The notes below the pieces were generated by a model. The model did no database searches and had not been told where the DNA came from. It saw nothing but the letters and a program-made list of their open reading frames with translations. Made by a program: the position numbers and the translations under genes. A DNA stretch of 64,000 nucleotides from JAEUMW01 sp963734295. GTDB taxonomy: Bacteria > Pseudomonadota > Gammaproteobacteria > Burkholderiales > JAEUMW01. The stretch spans positions 25,692-89,691 of the forward strand of contig CAVTGS010000013.1 in assembly GCA_963734295.1 (NCBI GenBank), given 5' to 3'. This document shows positions 27,785 through 39,305 of this stretch, one piece after another. How positions within the stretch are numbered: position 1 is the stretch's first letter; every line of letters starts with the position of its first letter.

Positions 27785-29060
27785 CAATACTGTTCGTTTA
27801 GTGGTTTTTCTGCCAAGATCTGCTCCTCGTCACTTCGGAGCGGGTATGGCACGTACCAAGGCAGAATTGGGGCCGGGTGCTCGGCTGAGCGACTACCTCA
27901 GTGCCAGCCTTCTGGCGCGCGTGTACCCGCCGGAGTTAGTGCATCAGATCCTGGACGAGCATGGCGTCAACAGCCAGCGCGTTCGAAGCTTCCCGGCGGT
28001 GGCGGGCTGCTACTACTGCATGGCGCTGAGCCTTTACCCCGAAGCCGCGTATGAGGATGTGTTCGCCGTTGTCGCGCAGGGGCTGGCCTGGATGCAGGGA
28101 AGCAAGTCCGTGCAGACGGTAGCCAAGTCCTCGATCAGCGCGGCGCGCAGCAAGATCGGCTGCGCGCCCTTGCAAGCGCTGCACGGGCGTGCCTGCGTAC
28201 CCTTGGCCGAGGCGGGTGCGCAGCCGCACGCGTTCTACGCGGGATTGCGGCCGAATCGGCTCTCGGCAGCCGCACCGGCACGCGGCCATCCGATCGAGCC
28301 CAGTGCGCGGTGCTGGTGGAGCTGGGCCGCCAGCGACAGGGGCGGCTGCTGCGCCTGCTTGGCGAATCGACGCCGGTCAAGCGCGGACGATGTGCTGGTG
28401 CTCGACGTGATCCAGAAGTCGCGGGCACCCGCAACGGCGAGATCGCGCTGCGCGTGATCGAGTACGCCTTGCCCGGCGTTGCCGATGCGCAGGCGCTACC
28501 GCTGGTCACCTTGCTCGATCCGGCGCAAGCACCGGCGCTGGAGTTGGCGACGCTCTACCACGAGCGTTGGGAGGTTGAGGCTGTGTTTGACGAGCTCAAG
28601 ACGCACCTGGCGCAGCGTCGGCGCACGCTGCGCAGCAAGACCCCGGACGGCGTGCGCCAGGAGTTCCACGGCTGGGTGCTGGCGCACTACGCGGTATGCT
28701 GGCTGATGCACCAGGCGGCAAGTGCGTACCGGCTGCACCAACGAAGTCTGTCCTTCACTGGACATGTGCACCTGCTGCGCCGCGCCCAGCCCCGTTCCGG
28801 GGCCTTTCCCCCCAGGGCACCCGAAGCTGCGCCGACGCTGGTTCAACGAGGTCGTGCGTGAGGCGGCCACACTGCGCATCTCCAGCAGCCGCGGCCGCGC
28901 GAACCCCCGCATGGTCAAGCGCCGCAATTCGCCGTATGTCAGTCATGACCCCACAAGGCTGCCCGGCACGCGCCCGGACATGTCGCCTGACCTGTTGGGG
29001 CCGAAGCCTCTATCGGTTCCTCTAAAGCAATTCGCTATCTTTTACTAAACGAACAGATTG
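27785..29060 (+). mobile_element. Decayed IS4-like insertion element
   Basis: The inverted ends are CAATACTGTTCGTTTAGT (27785-27802) and ACTAAACGAACAGATTG (29044-29060), which match except for one missing base. Between them lies a broken DDE transposase. AGACCTGACC occurs twice just outside the left end (27764-27784) and again right of the element (29083-29092), so the junction has been rearranged rather than showing a simple target duplication. Confidence 0.75.
27846..29048 (+). pseudogene. IS4-family transposase, internally deleted and frameshifted
   Basis: The N terminus from the ATG at 27846 (ARTKAELGPGARLSDYLSAS) is normal. The middle, where the catalytic Asp regions should be, is shortened and lies in shifted frames around 28260-28460. 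The C-terminal Y-x2-R-x3-E-x6-K signature is present in YHERWEVEAVFDELK (about 28556-28600). The end (TLRISSSRGRANPRMVKRR) is in a third frame. The total is shorter than the usual 450 or so residues, so it should be inactive. Confidence 0.8.
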
Positions 29061-29062
29061 AA

Positions 29063-29108
29063 CTGACCCCATTTCTACTGCGAGACCTGACCCCATTTCT
29101 ACTGCGAG
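29063..29108. repeat. 22-bp tandem-like direct repeat at the right edge of the IS4-like element
   Basis: CTGACCCCATTTCTACTGCGAG occurs at 29063-29084 and 29087-29108. The second copy runs into the third DUF6880 remnant. Such a repeat could come from repeated insertion or slippage at this junction. Confidence 0.85.
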
Positions 29109-29387
29109 GCGAGGAATACTACCGGCTCGTGCCGCTTGCGCAAGCGCTGGAGAAGAAGGGGGGGTGCTCGGCACGATCGCCTGCTACCGCGCGCTCCTCG
29201 TGGCCATACTCACGCGGGCCTACGCCAGAGCGTACGGGCACGCTGCGGAGTATCTCCTTGCGCTGCGCCGCGCCGACGGGCAGGTGGACGACTACAGGTC
29301 GCTTCCCACGCACGAAGCGTTCGAGTCATCGCTTCGCAGCACGCACGGGCGCAAAGTCAGTTTTGGAAGCGGGTTGGCGACGGGTGA
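29105..29387 (+). pseudogene. Third copy of the 3' end of the DUF6880 gene
   Basis: About 283 bases match 25868-26152. It carries YRLVPLAQALEKKGG, then IACYRALLVAILTRAYARAY and THEAFESSLRSTHGRKVSF. Frame changes near 29158 and a lost T near 29365 break it. It has no 5' part. Confidence 0.82.
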
Positions 29388-29695
29388 GCGGCTGTGTCCC
29401 CTGGCCCGCCTTTTGGATGGCTGCGCGACTCGCGTTGACGAGCCCAGGTCAGCCGTGCTGGAAGCTACTAAAGCGCGGGTTTACTCAACCATCAGGCGGT
29501 GGGTCACTCCTGTGGGCTCCTTCTCTCCTCTTGGCTTTCCGGCGGGCTCGTGACGTCCCGGGGGTTGATGTCGGATGCGTACCGGTCTAATGTATCCGTG
29601 GCCCCCGTGTTACCTATCCGGATACCGTGGTCTCAGTAATCGAAGGTGTGCGCGATGCTGCACATGACCTTCAGCCCTCGAGAGGTAATAAGTCA
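29388..29695. other. Intergenic stretch after the third remnant
   Basis: About 308 bases of lower G+C than the core genome. I see no supported gene. An AGAGG at 29680-29684 is the probable ribosome site of the next gene. Confidence 0.45.
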
Positions 29696-30292
29696 ATGAA
29701 CTCGTATGACCCTTCTCGAGAGGAGCCTCAATGCGCGACGGCCTCCGCCATCATCCCGCCCGACCTCGTCCGCTCTGCACGAAAGTACGTTAGATGGCTG
29801 AATCGGGCACTCTACGAGAAGGCGCTCCCGGCTAACGACCGCGTACGCGCCGCTGCCTCCTGCCTCGCGATTGCTCAGGAACATCATCACTCGATCGTCC
29901 TACTCGTCAAACATTCACTGTACGCATCAAGCTTCGCGCTGATTCGGGTAGTCTTTGAGGCGTATGTACGGGGCAAATGGCTTGCCCTTTGCGCGACGGA
30001 TGCTCAGGTTCAACAGTTCTGGAAGGGCAGGGAGCCACCGCATCAGGAAAGTGTAGCGATTTCGGCGTGGTCAATCGTCGCGACTATGCTTCCTGCGTTG
30101 CGTCGTCTGATACTTGTCGCGGCGGAAGCCCAAGTAGCGAGTCGTCGGCAGCAGGACGAACGTTTTGTATCGGCGACTACGATACGTGTAACCGGACCGG
30201 GTCGCGATCTGATAACTTGCCACCGGGATCGTGGAAAACATGCTCCGACATTGCGAAGATCGAGAAATCCGGCGGACAACTTCAGGCGATAA
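29696..30292 (+). CDS. DUF6988-like protein, probably chimeric C terminus
   Basis: 198 residues from the ATG at 29696. Residues up to about 115 look real: HHHSIVLLVKHSLYASSFAL, then VVFEAYVRGKWLALCATDA and QQFWKGREPP, as in the DUF6988/DUF5677-type proteins. After about 30030 the expected SWK...H...G ending is absent and the frame runs through what appears to be another gene, so the protein is likely truncated by rearrangement. Its function is unknown. G+C is lower than in the surrounding core, which suggests transfer. Confidence 0.5.
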   Translation: MNSYDPSREEPQCATASAIIPPDLVRSARKYVRWLNRALYEKALPANDRVRAAASCLAIAQEHHHSIVLLVKHSLYASSFALIRVVFEAYVRGKWLALCATDAQVQQFWKGREPPHQESVAISAWSIVATMLPALRRLILVAAEAQVASRRQQDERFVSATTIRVTGPGRDLITCHRDRGKHAPTLRRSRNPADNFRR

Positions 30293-30502
30293 ATGACTGC
30301 GGGCAAGCAAGCAGGATTTCATCTAAAAAAGCAGAATTCTGCTGGCACGACTTGGCAGATCACATACATCGACTGGAGTTCCTCTTCGGCGAAGGCCCAG
30401 GTAGAGGTTGTCTGTGCGCGTGAGTGGCGGCGCGGCACAACGTTTGGCGATTTCGACGGCTACTTCTCCTGCCGCGACAAGGTTTTTCGTACATCTAGAT
30501 AA
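30025..30502 (+). pseudogene. Cys-rich CVNH-like remnant in two frames
   Basis: One frame reads CSDFGVVNRRDYASC and then NLPPGSWKTCSDIAKI-EKSGGQLQAINDCG. The G-S-W-x2-C-x2-I...GG-x-L-x-A...C pattern resembles a cyanovirin-N-homology (CVNH) lectin repeat. A second frame from about 30295 continues TTWQITYIDWSSSSAKAQVE and ends CRDKVFRTSR. No intact start is visible because the 5' end is fused to the DUF6988-like gene. The CVNH call is tentative. Confidence 0.35.
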
Positions 30503-30514
30503 GGCGGTTTTTGG

Positions 30515-31043
30515 ATGCGCCAGCTGTCCTTCGACGAACTCCGTAACCTCGGTGTTGTAGACGAGGTATGCCATGCTCTGGAAATGTTTACAGTGTGCCT
30601 TGTAACGGTGGTGGAGCGTTCCGGCCGCGAAGACCTTGTCCACTGCGGCTCGGGCACACTGGTCAACGCCGATGGTCGCTTCGGAGTCCTTACGGCTGAT
30701 CACGTTCTGAACAATTTTCCGAGCACCCGAGTCGGGTTGCTTTTCCCTGGCGCGGCAGCGCCGCAGCGAGTTCTCATACAGACTTCGCAAAAGTGGCACA
30801 TTGGTCCAGCCACAAACACAGCAGCTGGCCCGGATCTTGGGTTCCTCGAAGTTCACCCGGCCGACAGACTACGATTCCCAAGCTCTTGTGCCTTCTACAA
30901 TATTGCTGCGCGCCGCGAGATCAACTCGCGCACGCCTCCTGACATTTCGATGGGCGGCTGGTCCGTGGCCTGACGAATGGACCACGGAAGGTAAGCCCGA
31001 AGAATTCCGGCGTTCGGGGCATTTGCGGCGAGATGTAGTTTAG
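30515..31043 (+). pseudogene. Trypsin-like peptidase domain protein, truncated
   Basis: From the ATG at 30515 the product has HCGSGTLVNADGRFGVLTAD (with the ADHV catalytic-His region) and GPDLGFLEVHPADRLRF (the Asp region). The frame shifts near 30970 and continues WPDEWTTEGKPEEFRR to a stop at 31041. No Ser motif (GxSGG) follows, so the catalytic C-terminal half is missing. Intracellular proteases of this kind, without a signal peptide, often belong to conflict loci. Confidence 0.55.
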
Positions 31044-31672
31044 GAAACGAACGCCGCCCGGCGAATTTGACTCCCAACGCTGAAGTGAGTTGCCGGACAG
31101 TGGGCGAAGCGGGCTGTGGCAATCATCTTTGCGAAGTAAAGAGTCGCTGCTAAACGCCTTCTGTCCGGAGTTGCCTGCTCAGCTGGCGCAGAAGGCCCTG
31201 ATGTCACGGTCCTCGAAGCTTATGGCGTGTCCGCCAAGCTCGCTGCTATCCCGCGTCGCTCAGCGAAACCGATCCGCTCGCCTCGCAGTGCCAATGCTGC
31301 GGAGCGTCAGCTATCGCGAGCTGCCGCCAGTCCCATCCAATACGCGGCCTGATCTTGTGGCTTGGTCGCCGTACGAAGCACTGAGTATGGCCCGCCGGTG
31401 GCCGCGGCTGCCGAGGGCTGAAGCTGAAAGTGTCTTCTTGACGCGTCGACTCGCGTAAAATTACTCGCTGTATTGGTAATTTGTCGATGACCTACCAGCG
31501 CCCCCGGGCGCTCAGCGGTCGCGTGATCCCGACCATTCCCATGGTGAAGCGCGTTTCCTCACGTTCGGTGTGTCCAGCACCAGCGCGCTCCTGGTTGTTT
31601 CTCACATTCGACGCGGTCGACGTACACGCTTGATCAGTGCGCGTCGCGCAACTCGTGCAGAAAGGAGGATCT
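31044..31672. other. Gene-poor stretch with one direct repeat
   Basis: About 630 bases. A 122-codon open frame at 31090-31458 has no recognisable features and I do not support it. The first copy of the 55-bp direct repeat lies at 31455-31509. An AAAGGAGG ribosome site at 31660-31667 serves the next gene. Confidence 0.5.
31455..31509. repeat. 55-56 bp direct repeat, copy 1
   Basis: It starts GTAAAATTACTCGCTGTATT and ends ACCTACCAGCGCCCCCGGGC. Copy 2 is at 32021-32076 and differs by a 2-base gap (AG) and one substitution. Together they bracket the antitoxin-like gene at 31673. Confidence 0.92.
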
Positions 31673-31939
31673 ATGAAGAAGGCTAAATCCAGCGCAGCAG
31701 ATGAACTGCGGCCCGAATACCGCCGCGAGGATCTCGGCAAAGGCGTACGCGGCAAGTACTATGCCGCTTACCAAAAAGGCTCGAATCTCGTGCTGTTGAA
31801 TCCCGATATTGCCAAAGCGTTCCCGACCTCAGAAGCGGTTAACGAAGCGCTCCGTGGCCTCCTGCATCTTACCGAGCAAACGGCGAAGCTAAGCCGTCGT
31901 TCGAGGGGGCGCGCCGCGAAAGGCACGGCGCGCCCCTGA
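31673..31939 (+). CDS. Small antitoxin-like protein of an uncharacterised family
   Basis: 88 residues with a strong ribosome site (AAAGGAGG, 31660-31667). It has DELRPEYRREDLGKGVRGKY, then NLVLLNPDIAKAFPTSEAVN and a basic tail ending GRAAKGTARP. This pattern recurs in small proteins that resemble antitoxins or toxin-linked regulators, but the partner toxin is not present beside it. The codon usage is closer to the core than its surroundings. It sits between two direct repeats. Confidence 0.6.
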   Translation: MKKAKSSAADELRPEYRREDLGKGVRGKYYAAYQKGSNLVLLNPDIAKAFPTSEAVNEALRGLLHLTEQTAKLSRRSRGRAAKGTARP

Positions 31940-32020
31940 GCTTCGATGTCACCGGCAGCTACCGCTGCCATGGAGCGGAGATCCTAAAGGCGCCGGGTAC
32001 TCTCCTACGCGCTGTCTTGA

Positions 32021-32076
32021 GTAAAATTACTCGCTGTATTGAGTAATTTGTCGATGACCTACCAGCGCCCCCAGGC
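32021..32076. repeat. 55-56 bp direct repeat, copy 2
   Basis: Matches copy 1 at 31455-31509. It is preceded by TTGA, so TTGAGTAAAATTACTC gives a short inverted repeat here. It lies 42 bases beyond the argG stop, so it may be the original site and copy 1 its duplicate. Confidence 0.92.
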
Positions 32077-32117
32077 CCCGCGTGCTTGCCGGACCTGAGC
32101 CTGTCTGCCGACGCCGC

Positions 32118-33352
<1,235 letters not shown>

Positions 33353-33441
33353 GTTACTAATCATCCTGAATGTTGCGAATCAGCTGCAAAGCCGTGAATC
33401 GAAGATCAACGGATTGATCGCGGTTATGCGACTCAGCGCAT

Positions 33442-34418
33442 TCACGATTCATGCGCCATCAGCTCAGTCGACCAGAAATCGCCCTGCGTCATGCTGATCA
33501 CTCTGCCCAGCAGCAGATATTCCATCAGCGCCTTCTGCGCGTGCAGCCGGTTTTCCGCCTCGTCCCAGACGACGCTCTGCGGGCCGTCGATCACCTCGGC
33601 CGCGACTTCCTCGCCGCGATGCGCCGGCAGGCAGTGCATGAACAGCGCGTCCGGCTTGGCGAGCCGCATCATCTCGCGCATCGACCTGCCAGTCGTCGAA
33701 GTCGCGCCTGCGCTCTTCGTTCTCGGCCTCGAAGCCCATGCTGGTCCAGACGTCGGTGGTGACGAGGTCGGCGCCGCGCGCGGCCTCCATCGGGTCGGCG
33801 AATTCCTCGTAGTGGTCGGTGCCGTAGAGGCCGGCGCGCTCCGGCTCGACTTCGTAGCCGGGCGGCGTGGAGACGTGCACGTTGAAGTCGAACACCTCGG
33901 CCGCCTGCAGCCAGGTGTTGCAGACGTTGTTCGAGTCGCCGATCCAGGCCACGGTCTTGCCGCGGATCGGGCCGCGATGCTCGATGAAGGTGTAGATGTC
34001 GGCGAGGATCTGGCACGGGTGGTATTCGTTGGTCAGGCCGTTGATGACCGGCACGCGCGAGTGGCGCCGCGAAGCGCTCGATGATCGTCCTGCTCGAAGG
34101 TGCGGATCATCACGATGTCGCACCATGCGCGAGATGACCTGCGCCGCGTCCTCCACCGGCTCGCCGCGCCCGAGCTGCGTGTCGCGCGTGTTGAGGTAGA
34201 TCGCCGCGCCGCCGAGCTGGTGCATGCCGGCCTCGAACGACAGCCGCGTGCGCGTGGACTGCTTCTCGAAGATCATCACCAGCGTGCGGTCCGCGCAGCG
34301 GCCAGTAGCGCTGGTAGGACTTGAACTGCTGCTTGATCCAGCGCGTGCGCTCGAACAGGTACTCGAACTCGTCGCGCGCGAAGTCCTTGAACTGGAGAAA
34401 ATGCCGGACCGGGCTCAT
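33442..34418 (-). CDS. argF: Ornithine carbamoyltransferase, frameshifted
   Basis: Starts SPVRHFLQFKDFARDEFEYL at 34418. The carbamoyl-phosphate loop STRTR lies in FEKQSTRTRLSFEAGM, and the ornithine-site HCLPAHRGEEV is near the end. VAWIGDSNNVCNTWLQAA is also diagnostic. Frame changes occur near 34280, 34100 and 33685. It makes citrulline for ArgG. It lies 20 bases downstream of argD. Confidence 0.88.
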
Positions 34419-34438
34419 CGAGCGGCGCGACGGCCCGG

Positions 34439-35648
34439 CTAGCGGGCCGCTGCCGCAGCCGCGGGAGTCGCCAGAAAGTCGGCCACGAGCGGCACCAGGC
34501 CGTCGAGCAACAGCCCCGCTTCGGCCTTGCTCATGACGAGCGGCGGCAGCAGGCGGATCACGCTGTCGGCCGTGACGTTGATCAGCAGCCCGCGCTCGAG
34601 CGCGTGCTTGACCAGGTCGCCGCACGGACGGTCGAGCTCGATGCCGATCATCAGGCCCTTGCCGCGGATCTCCTTCACGCCCGCGGACGCCGGCGAGCCG
34701 CGTCGCGCAGTCCGTCGCGCATGAAATCGCCCGATCGCCGCGGCGTTGGCCATCAGCCCGTCGTCTTCGATGATCGTCGAGCGTCGTCGAGCGCCGGCCG
34801 TGCAGGCGAGCGGATTGCCGCCGAAGGTGGAGCCGTGGTTGCCGGGCTTGAACACGCTCGGCCGCCGCGCCGGCGGCGAGGCAGGCGCCGATCGGCACGC
34901 CGGAGCCCAGTCCCTTGGCCAGCGTCATCACGTCGGGCGTGATGCCGGCGTGCTGGAACGCGAACCAGCTGCCGGTGCGGCCGATGCCGCTCTGCACCTC
35001 GTCCAGCATGAGCAGCCAGCCCTGCGCGTCGCAGATCGCGCGCAGGCTTCGCGAGGTAAGCCGGGTCCGGCACACATCGATGCCGCCTTCGCCCTGGATC
35101 GGCTCGACCAGCACCGCCACGACGTTCTGGTTGTGCGCGGCCACCTGCTGGACCGCCTCGAGATCGTTGTACGGCACGCGCACGAAGCCCGTGAGCAGCG
35201 GCTCGAAGCCGGCCTGCACCTTGCGGCTGCCGGTGGCGGACAGCGTGGCCATGGTGCGGCCGTGGAAGCTTGCTCCATCACGATGATCGTGGGCAGATCG
35301 ATCCCCTTCTGGTGGCCGAAGAGGCGCGCGAGCTTGATCGCGGCCTCGTTCGCCTCCGCAGCCGGAGTTGCAGAAGAACACGTCGTCCATGCCCGACACG
35401 TCGCAGAGCTTCGTCGGCGAGCTCTTCCTGTCGCGTGACGCGATAGAGGTTCGAGGTGTGGATGAGCGTCGCCGGCCTGCTCTGCCAGCGCCTGGCAAGC
35501 CGCGGGTGGGCGTGACCGAGCCCGCACACGGCGATGCCGGCGAGCGCGTCGAGATAGCGCTTGCCCGACGTCGTCCCAGAGCCAGACGCCCTTCGCCGCG
35601 CGCGAAGGCGACCGGCAGCCGGGCATAGGTGTTCATCAGATTGGACAT
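34439..35648 (-). CDS. argD: Acetylornithine aminotransferase, frameshifted
   Basis: Starts SNLMNTYARLPVAFARGEG at 35648. Class-III aminotransferase blocks are found across frames: FHGRTMATLSATGSRKVQAG, VEPIQGEGGID, LLMLDEVQSGIGRTG with the PLP-binding Asp, and ALAKGLG-type MTLAKGLGSGVPIG with the Schiff-base Lys. The end reads GLLLDGLVPLVADFLA. About five frame changes break it. It is the first gene of the arginine set and would supply N-acetylornithine. Confidence 0.87.
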
Positions 35649-35764
35649 GGCCGTTCCCCAGAAAACAAAAGGCACACGAGGCCGGAGCCGGCGTGTGCGC
35701 CACGAACGCGATATGTACCGCAATCGGTCCGCGCCTGCAAGTATTGGCCGCGCACCGCGTCGGC

Positions 35765-37745
35765 CTAGTGCACGAGCGGTCGCAGTCCGCTTTCCTCCGT
35801 GGCCTGCAGCACCCGCACGCAGGGCAGGTACCCCTCGTAGAGGATGCCGTGCATCTCGATCTTCTTCGGCGAGCGCAGCAGCCCGACCAGGTAGTGGATG
35901 ATCTCGGTCGTGATGAGCTGTCCCGGCACCAGCACCGGTATGCCGGGCGGGTACGGCGTGATCTGGTCGGCGGCGACCCGGCCCTCGATCTCGAGGTTCG
36001 CCTGGTCGTTCTCGAGCAGGAGCGGCACCGGCTCGCCCGTGCAGTAGAAGGCGTCACGCGGCAGGTACCGCAGCTCGGTGAAGCGCGGGGAGCTCGGGCG
36101 CCGGATAGAGACGCCGCGGCGCACGGCCCTCGCGCGCGATGCGCATCAGCGCGTCGTACAGGCGCGAGACCTTGCTGCGGGTGGTGCCGATCGTGAGCAG
36201 CAGCGTGAGCGTGTTGAAGGTGGATTTCTCGACCTGGATGTTGAAGCGCTCGAGGAGCTCGCTCTGCAGTTCCTCGACCGTGTAGCCGCAGGACGAGATG
36301 TCGAGGGTGACCTTGGTCGGGTCGAGCAGGATGCCGTCGTCCGCCACTTCCTCCGGCAGGAGGTCGGCGAGCTCCAGCACCCGGAACATCCCCGTCGCGT
36401 TGATCTGGTGCCGCAGCTCGCGCGCGAGCCCGAGGGTGCGCGCGAGGAGCTTGTAGCCCTCCATCACCGCCTGCTTCCGGCCGACGTCGAGGCTCGCGAT
36501 GATCGCGTATTGCGGGCTCGTCGAGGTGTGCATGTTGAAGTTCTCGCGGAAGATGTGCTCGACGAAGTCGGGGTCGTTCACGTGGATCATGCTCGCCTGC
36601 GAGAAGGCCGACAGCACCTTGTGGGTCGACTGGGTCGCGTAGTCGGCCCCGGCCTCCAGGGCGGTCGGGCGGAACTCCGGGTGGAAGCGGGCGAAGCCGT
36701 ACCATGCCTCGTCCACCATGACCTTGATGCGCTTCGCGTGGGCGGCCTCGATGATGGGCTTCAGGTCGTAGCGCAGGCCGTCGTAGGTGCACGACGTGAG
36801 CACGACCGCCTCCGCGTCCGGGTGCTCATCGAACGCCTTGAGCAGGGTCGCCTTCGGCACCGGCCCGAAGATGCCGTAGCGCCGGTTCACCGACGCGTCG
36901 AGGTAGATCGGCCGGGCGCCGGACAGGATGACCCCGTGGTGCACCGACTTGTGGCAGTTGCGGTCGAGCAGCAGCTTCTCGCCGGGCGCGATCAGCGTCT
37001 GCAGCATCACCTTGTTCGCGGTCGAGGTGCCGTTGGTGGCGAAGAACGTGCGCCGCGCGCCGAACGCCTTGGCCGCCATCTTCTGCGCCTCGAGGATGAC
37101 GCCGCCGGGCTTCATCAGCGAGTCGAGCATCGGCACCGACACCGAGAGGTCCGCGTCGAAGACGTGCTCGCCCATGAACTGGTAGAAGTCCTGCACCCAG
37201 GGGCTGTCGCGCAGGCTGTCGCCGCTCGAGTGCCCGGGCGAATGCCAGGCGTCCTTCGCCATGAAGACGTAGGTCTTCAGCTGGTCGTAGAACGGCGTGC
37301 GCGACTTTTCCTGGATCTGGGCGTTGATGATGCGGTACCAGCCGCGGTAATCGCGCTCCTCCCGGTAGAAGTAGCCGTCCACCGCCTCGGAGAAGAGGGC
37401 GTCCACCACCTCGTCCTCGGCTTCCTTGGCGATCATGATGTAGACATCGAGCTCGGGGCGGAAGCGGGTGATCTTCTGCACCAGCGAGAGCGCGGTCATC
37501 TGCAGCGAGCGCCGCGAGCTCTTGCCGTTCGCGAGCGTGTACAGGGTGTCGTCGACCACCACCGCCTGCAGGTCGCCGTCGTCCTCGATCGCCTTCAACG
37601 CCTCGCGCGCCGTGGCGACACCGGCGAAGGTGACGCCCAGGGGGTTGTCGAGCGCCTTGGCGGCGCTGTTCAAGCCCTTGATCAGGTCCTTCAGGACGAG
37701 CGCTTCGTCGTTGATGACGAGCACGCGGCTCACCGGATTGCGCAT
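35765..37745 (-). CDS. Orn/Lys/Arg decarboxylase (PLP fold I), one frameshift
   Basis: About 660 residues from the ATG at 37745. An N-terminal response-regulator-like wing (SRVLVINDEALVLKDLIKGL) precedes the PLP domain: FFATNGTSTANKVMLQTLIA, DRNCHKSVHHG, VMVDEAWYGFARFHP and STHKVLSAFSQAS with the Schiff-base Lys. The C-terminal domain follows after a +1 shift; removing one base of 36127-36129 restores EAVRRGVSIRR. Substrate (Lys, Arg or Orn) cannot be settled by eye. It may serve polyamine synthesis or acid response. It lies upstream of the arg genes on the same strand. Confidence 0.87.
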
Positions 37746-37889
37746 GGCGGGTCTGGCGGAAAAAAGCCGCTTTATGCGCCAATTCCGCGCCCGAGGCAAC
37801 CCTGCGGCAGGTCGCGCGAGCCGGGGAATTTCCTTGCCGGGGCGGGGTCGCACATGTCGGTTCCACTGATTACGGTTCACATTTCAACC

Positions 37890-39294
37890 ATGACGCGCTG
37901 GCTGCTCGCTTTGCTGATGTCCCTGCTGCTCGCCCTGGCAGCTCTGCCGGGGTCGGCCGAGCAGCCGGCCGCGCCGGTGACGGTGTTCTCCATCGAGGGC
38001 GGCATCGGTCCCGCGACCGCGGACTTCGTCTCGCGCGGGCTCGCGAAGGCGCACACGAGCGGTTCTCAGCTGGTGGTGATCATGATGGACACGCCCGGCG
38101 GGCTCGACACCTCCATGCGTCAGATCATCAAGGACATCCTGGCCTCACCGGTGCCGGTCGCGACCTATGTCGCCCCGAGCGGCGCACGGGCCGCAAGCGC
38201 CGGCACCTATATCCTGTTCGCGAGCCATATCGCAGCCATGGCACCTGGAACCAATCTCGGCGCTGCGACGCCGGTTGCCATCGGCGGCGCGCCGGAAGGC
38301 GAGCCGCAGGGGCCGCGGCCGAAATCCGAGCCGGGTCGGGACGGCGACGCGACGACGAAGGGCAAGGACAAGACCGGCGAGAAGGAAGACAAGGTGCCCG
38401 GGGAATCAGGATGCCATGCGTTCGAAGCAGGTGAACGATGCGTCGGCCTATATTCGCGGGCTGGCCCAGCTGCGCGGGCGGAACGCCGAGTGGGCCGAGA
38501 AGGCGGTGCGCGAATCGGTGAGCCTGCCGGCGACCGATGCGCTCGCGATGAAGGTCATCGATGTGGTCGCGATCGACGTGGCGGATCTGCTGAAGCAGGT
38601 GAACGGGCGCAAGGTGACGGCCGGCGGTGCGGAGCGCACCCTCGACACGAAGGAGGCGCGGGTGGAACGCATCGAGGCCGACTGGCGCACGAAGCTCCTG
38701 TCGGTCATCACCGATCCGAGCGTCGCGTACATCCTGCTCCTGATCGGCATCTACGGTCTCTTTTTCGAGTTCTACAACCCGGGCTTCGTGCTGCCGGGCG
38801 TGGTCGGCGCCATCGCGCTGCTGACCGCGCTCTTCGCGTTGCAGATGCTGCCGGTGAGCTACGCGGGTCTCGCGCTCCTCATCCTGGGTGTCGCCTTCAT
38901 GGTGGCGGAGGTTTTCATGCCGAGCTTCGGCGCGCTCGGGATCGGCGGTGCGATCGCCTTCGTGCTGGGCTCCGTCATGCTCATCGACACCGACGTTCCG
39001 GGCTACGCCGTGCCGTGGTCGGTGGTGGCGGCCGTGACCGCGGCGAGCGCATTCTTCATCCTGGTGGTCGTCGGCATGGCGGTGAAGGCGCGGCGGCGCC
39101 CGGTGGTGACGGGCCGCGAGGAACTGCTGGGCAGCGTCGGCGAAATGGTGGAAGATGCGGCGCCCGAGGGCTTCGCGTTGATCCTCGGCGAGAACTGGCG
39201 TGTGCGCGGCGCCGGCGCGCTCAGGAAGGGACAGAAGGTGCGCGTGGTGGGTATGCGCGGTTTGCTGCTCGACGTGGTCGTGGAAGAAAGCTGA
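37890..39294 (+). CDS. NfeD-family membrane protein with ClpP-like serine protease domain, one frameshift
   Basis: A signal peptide (RWLLALLMSLLLALAALPG) is followed by the ClpP-class fold: VVIMMDTPGGLDTSMRQIIK, then the catalytic Ser in APSGARAASAGTYIL and the Lys-containing downstream part. A +1 in the G run 38400-38403 is removed to restore NQDAMRSKQVNDA. Four or five membrane helices (38720-39100) and a C-terminal OB-like NfeD domain (KGQKVRVVGMRGLLLDVVVE) complete it. It is followed after 11 bases by a slipin gene, the usual NfeD partner; the pair is thought to act in membrane quality control. Confidence 0.87.
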
Positions 39295-39305
39295 GGGATT
39301 TGCCG

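Noticed and set aside
31090..31458. A 122-codon open frame in the gene-poor stretch
   Set aside because: No ribosome site, no motifs, Ser/Arg-rich shadow-like composition.
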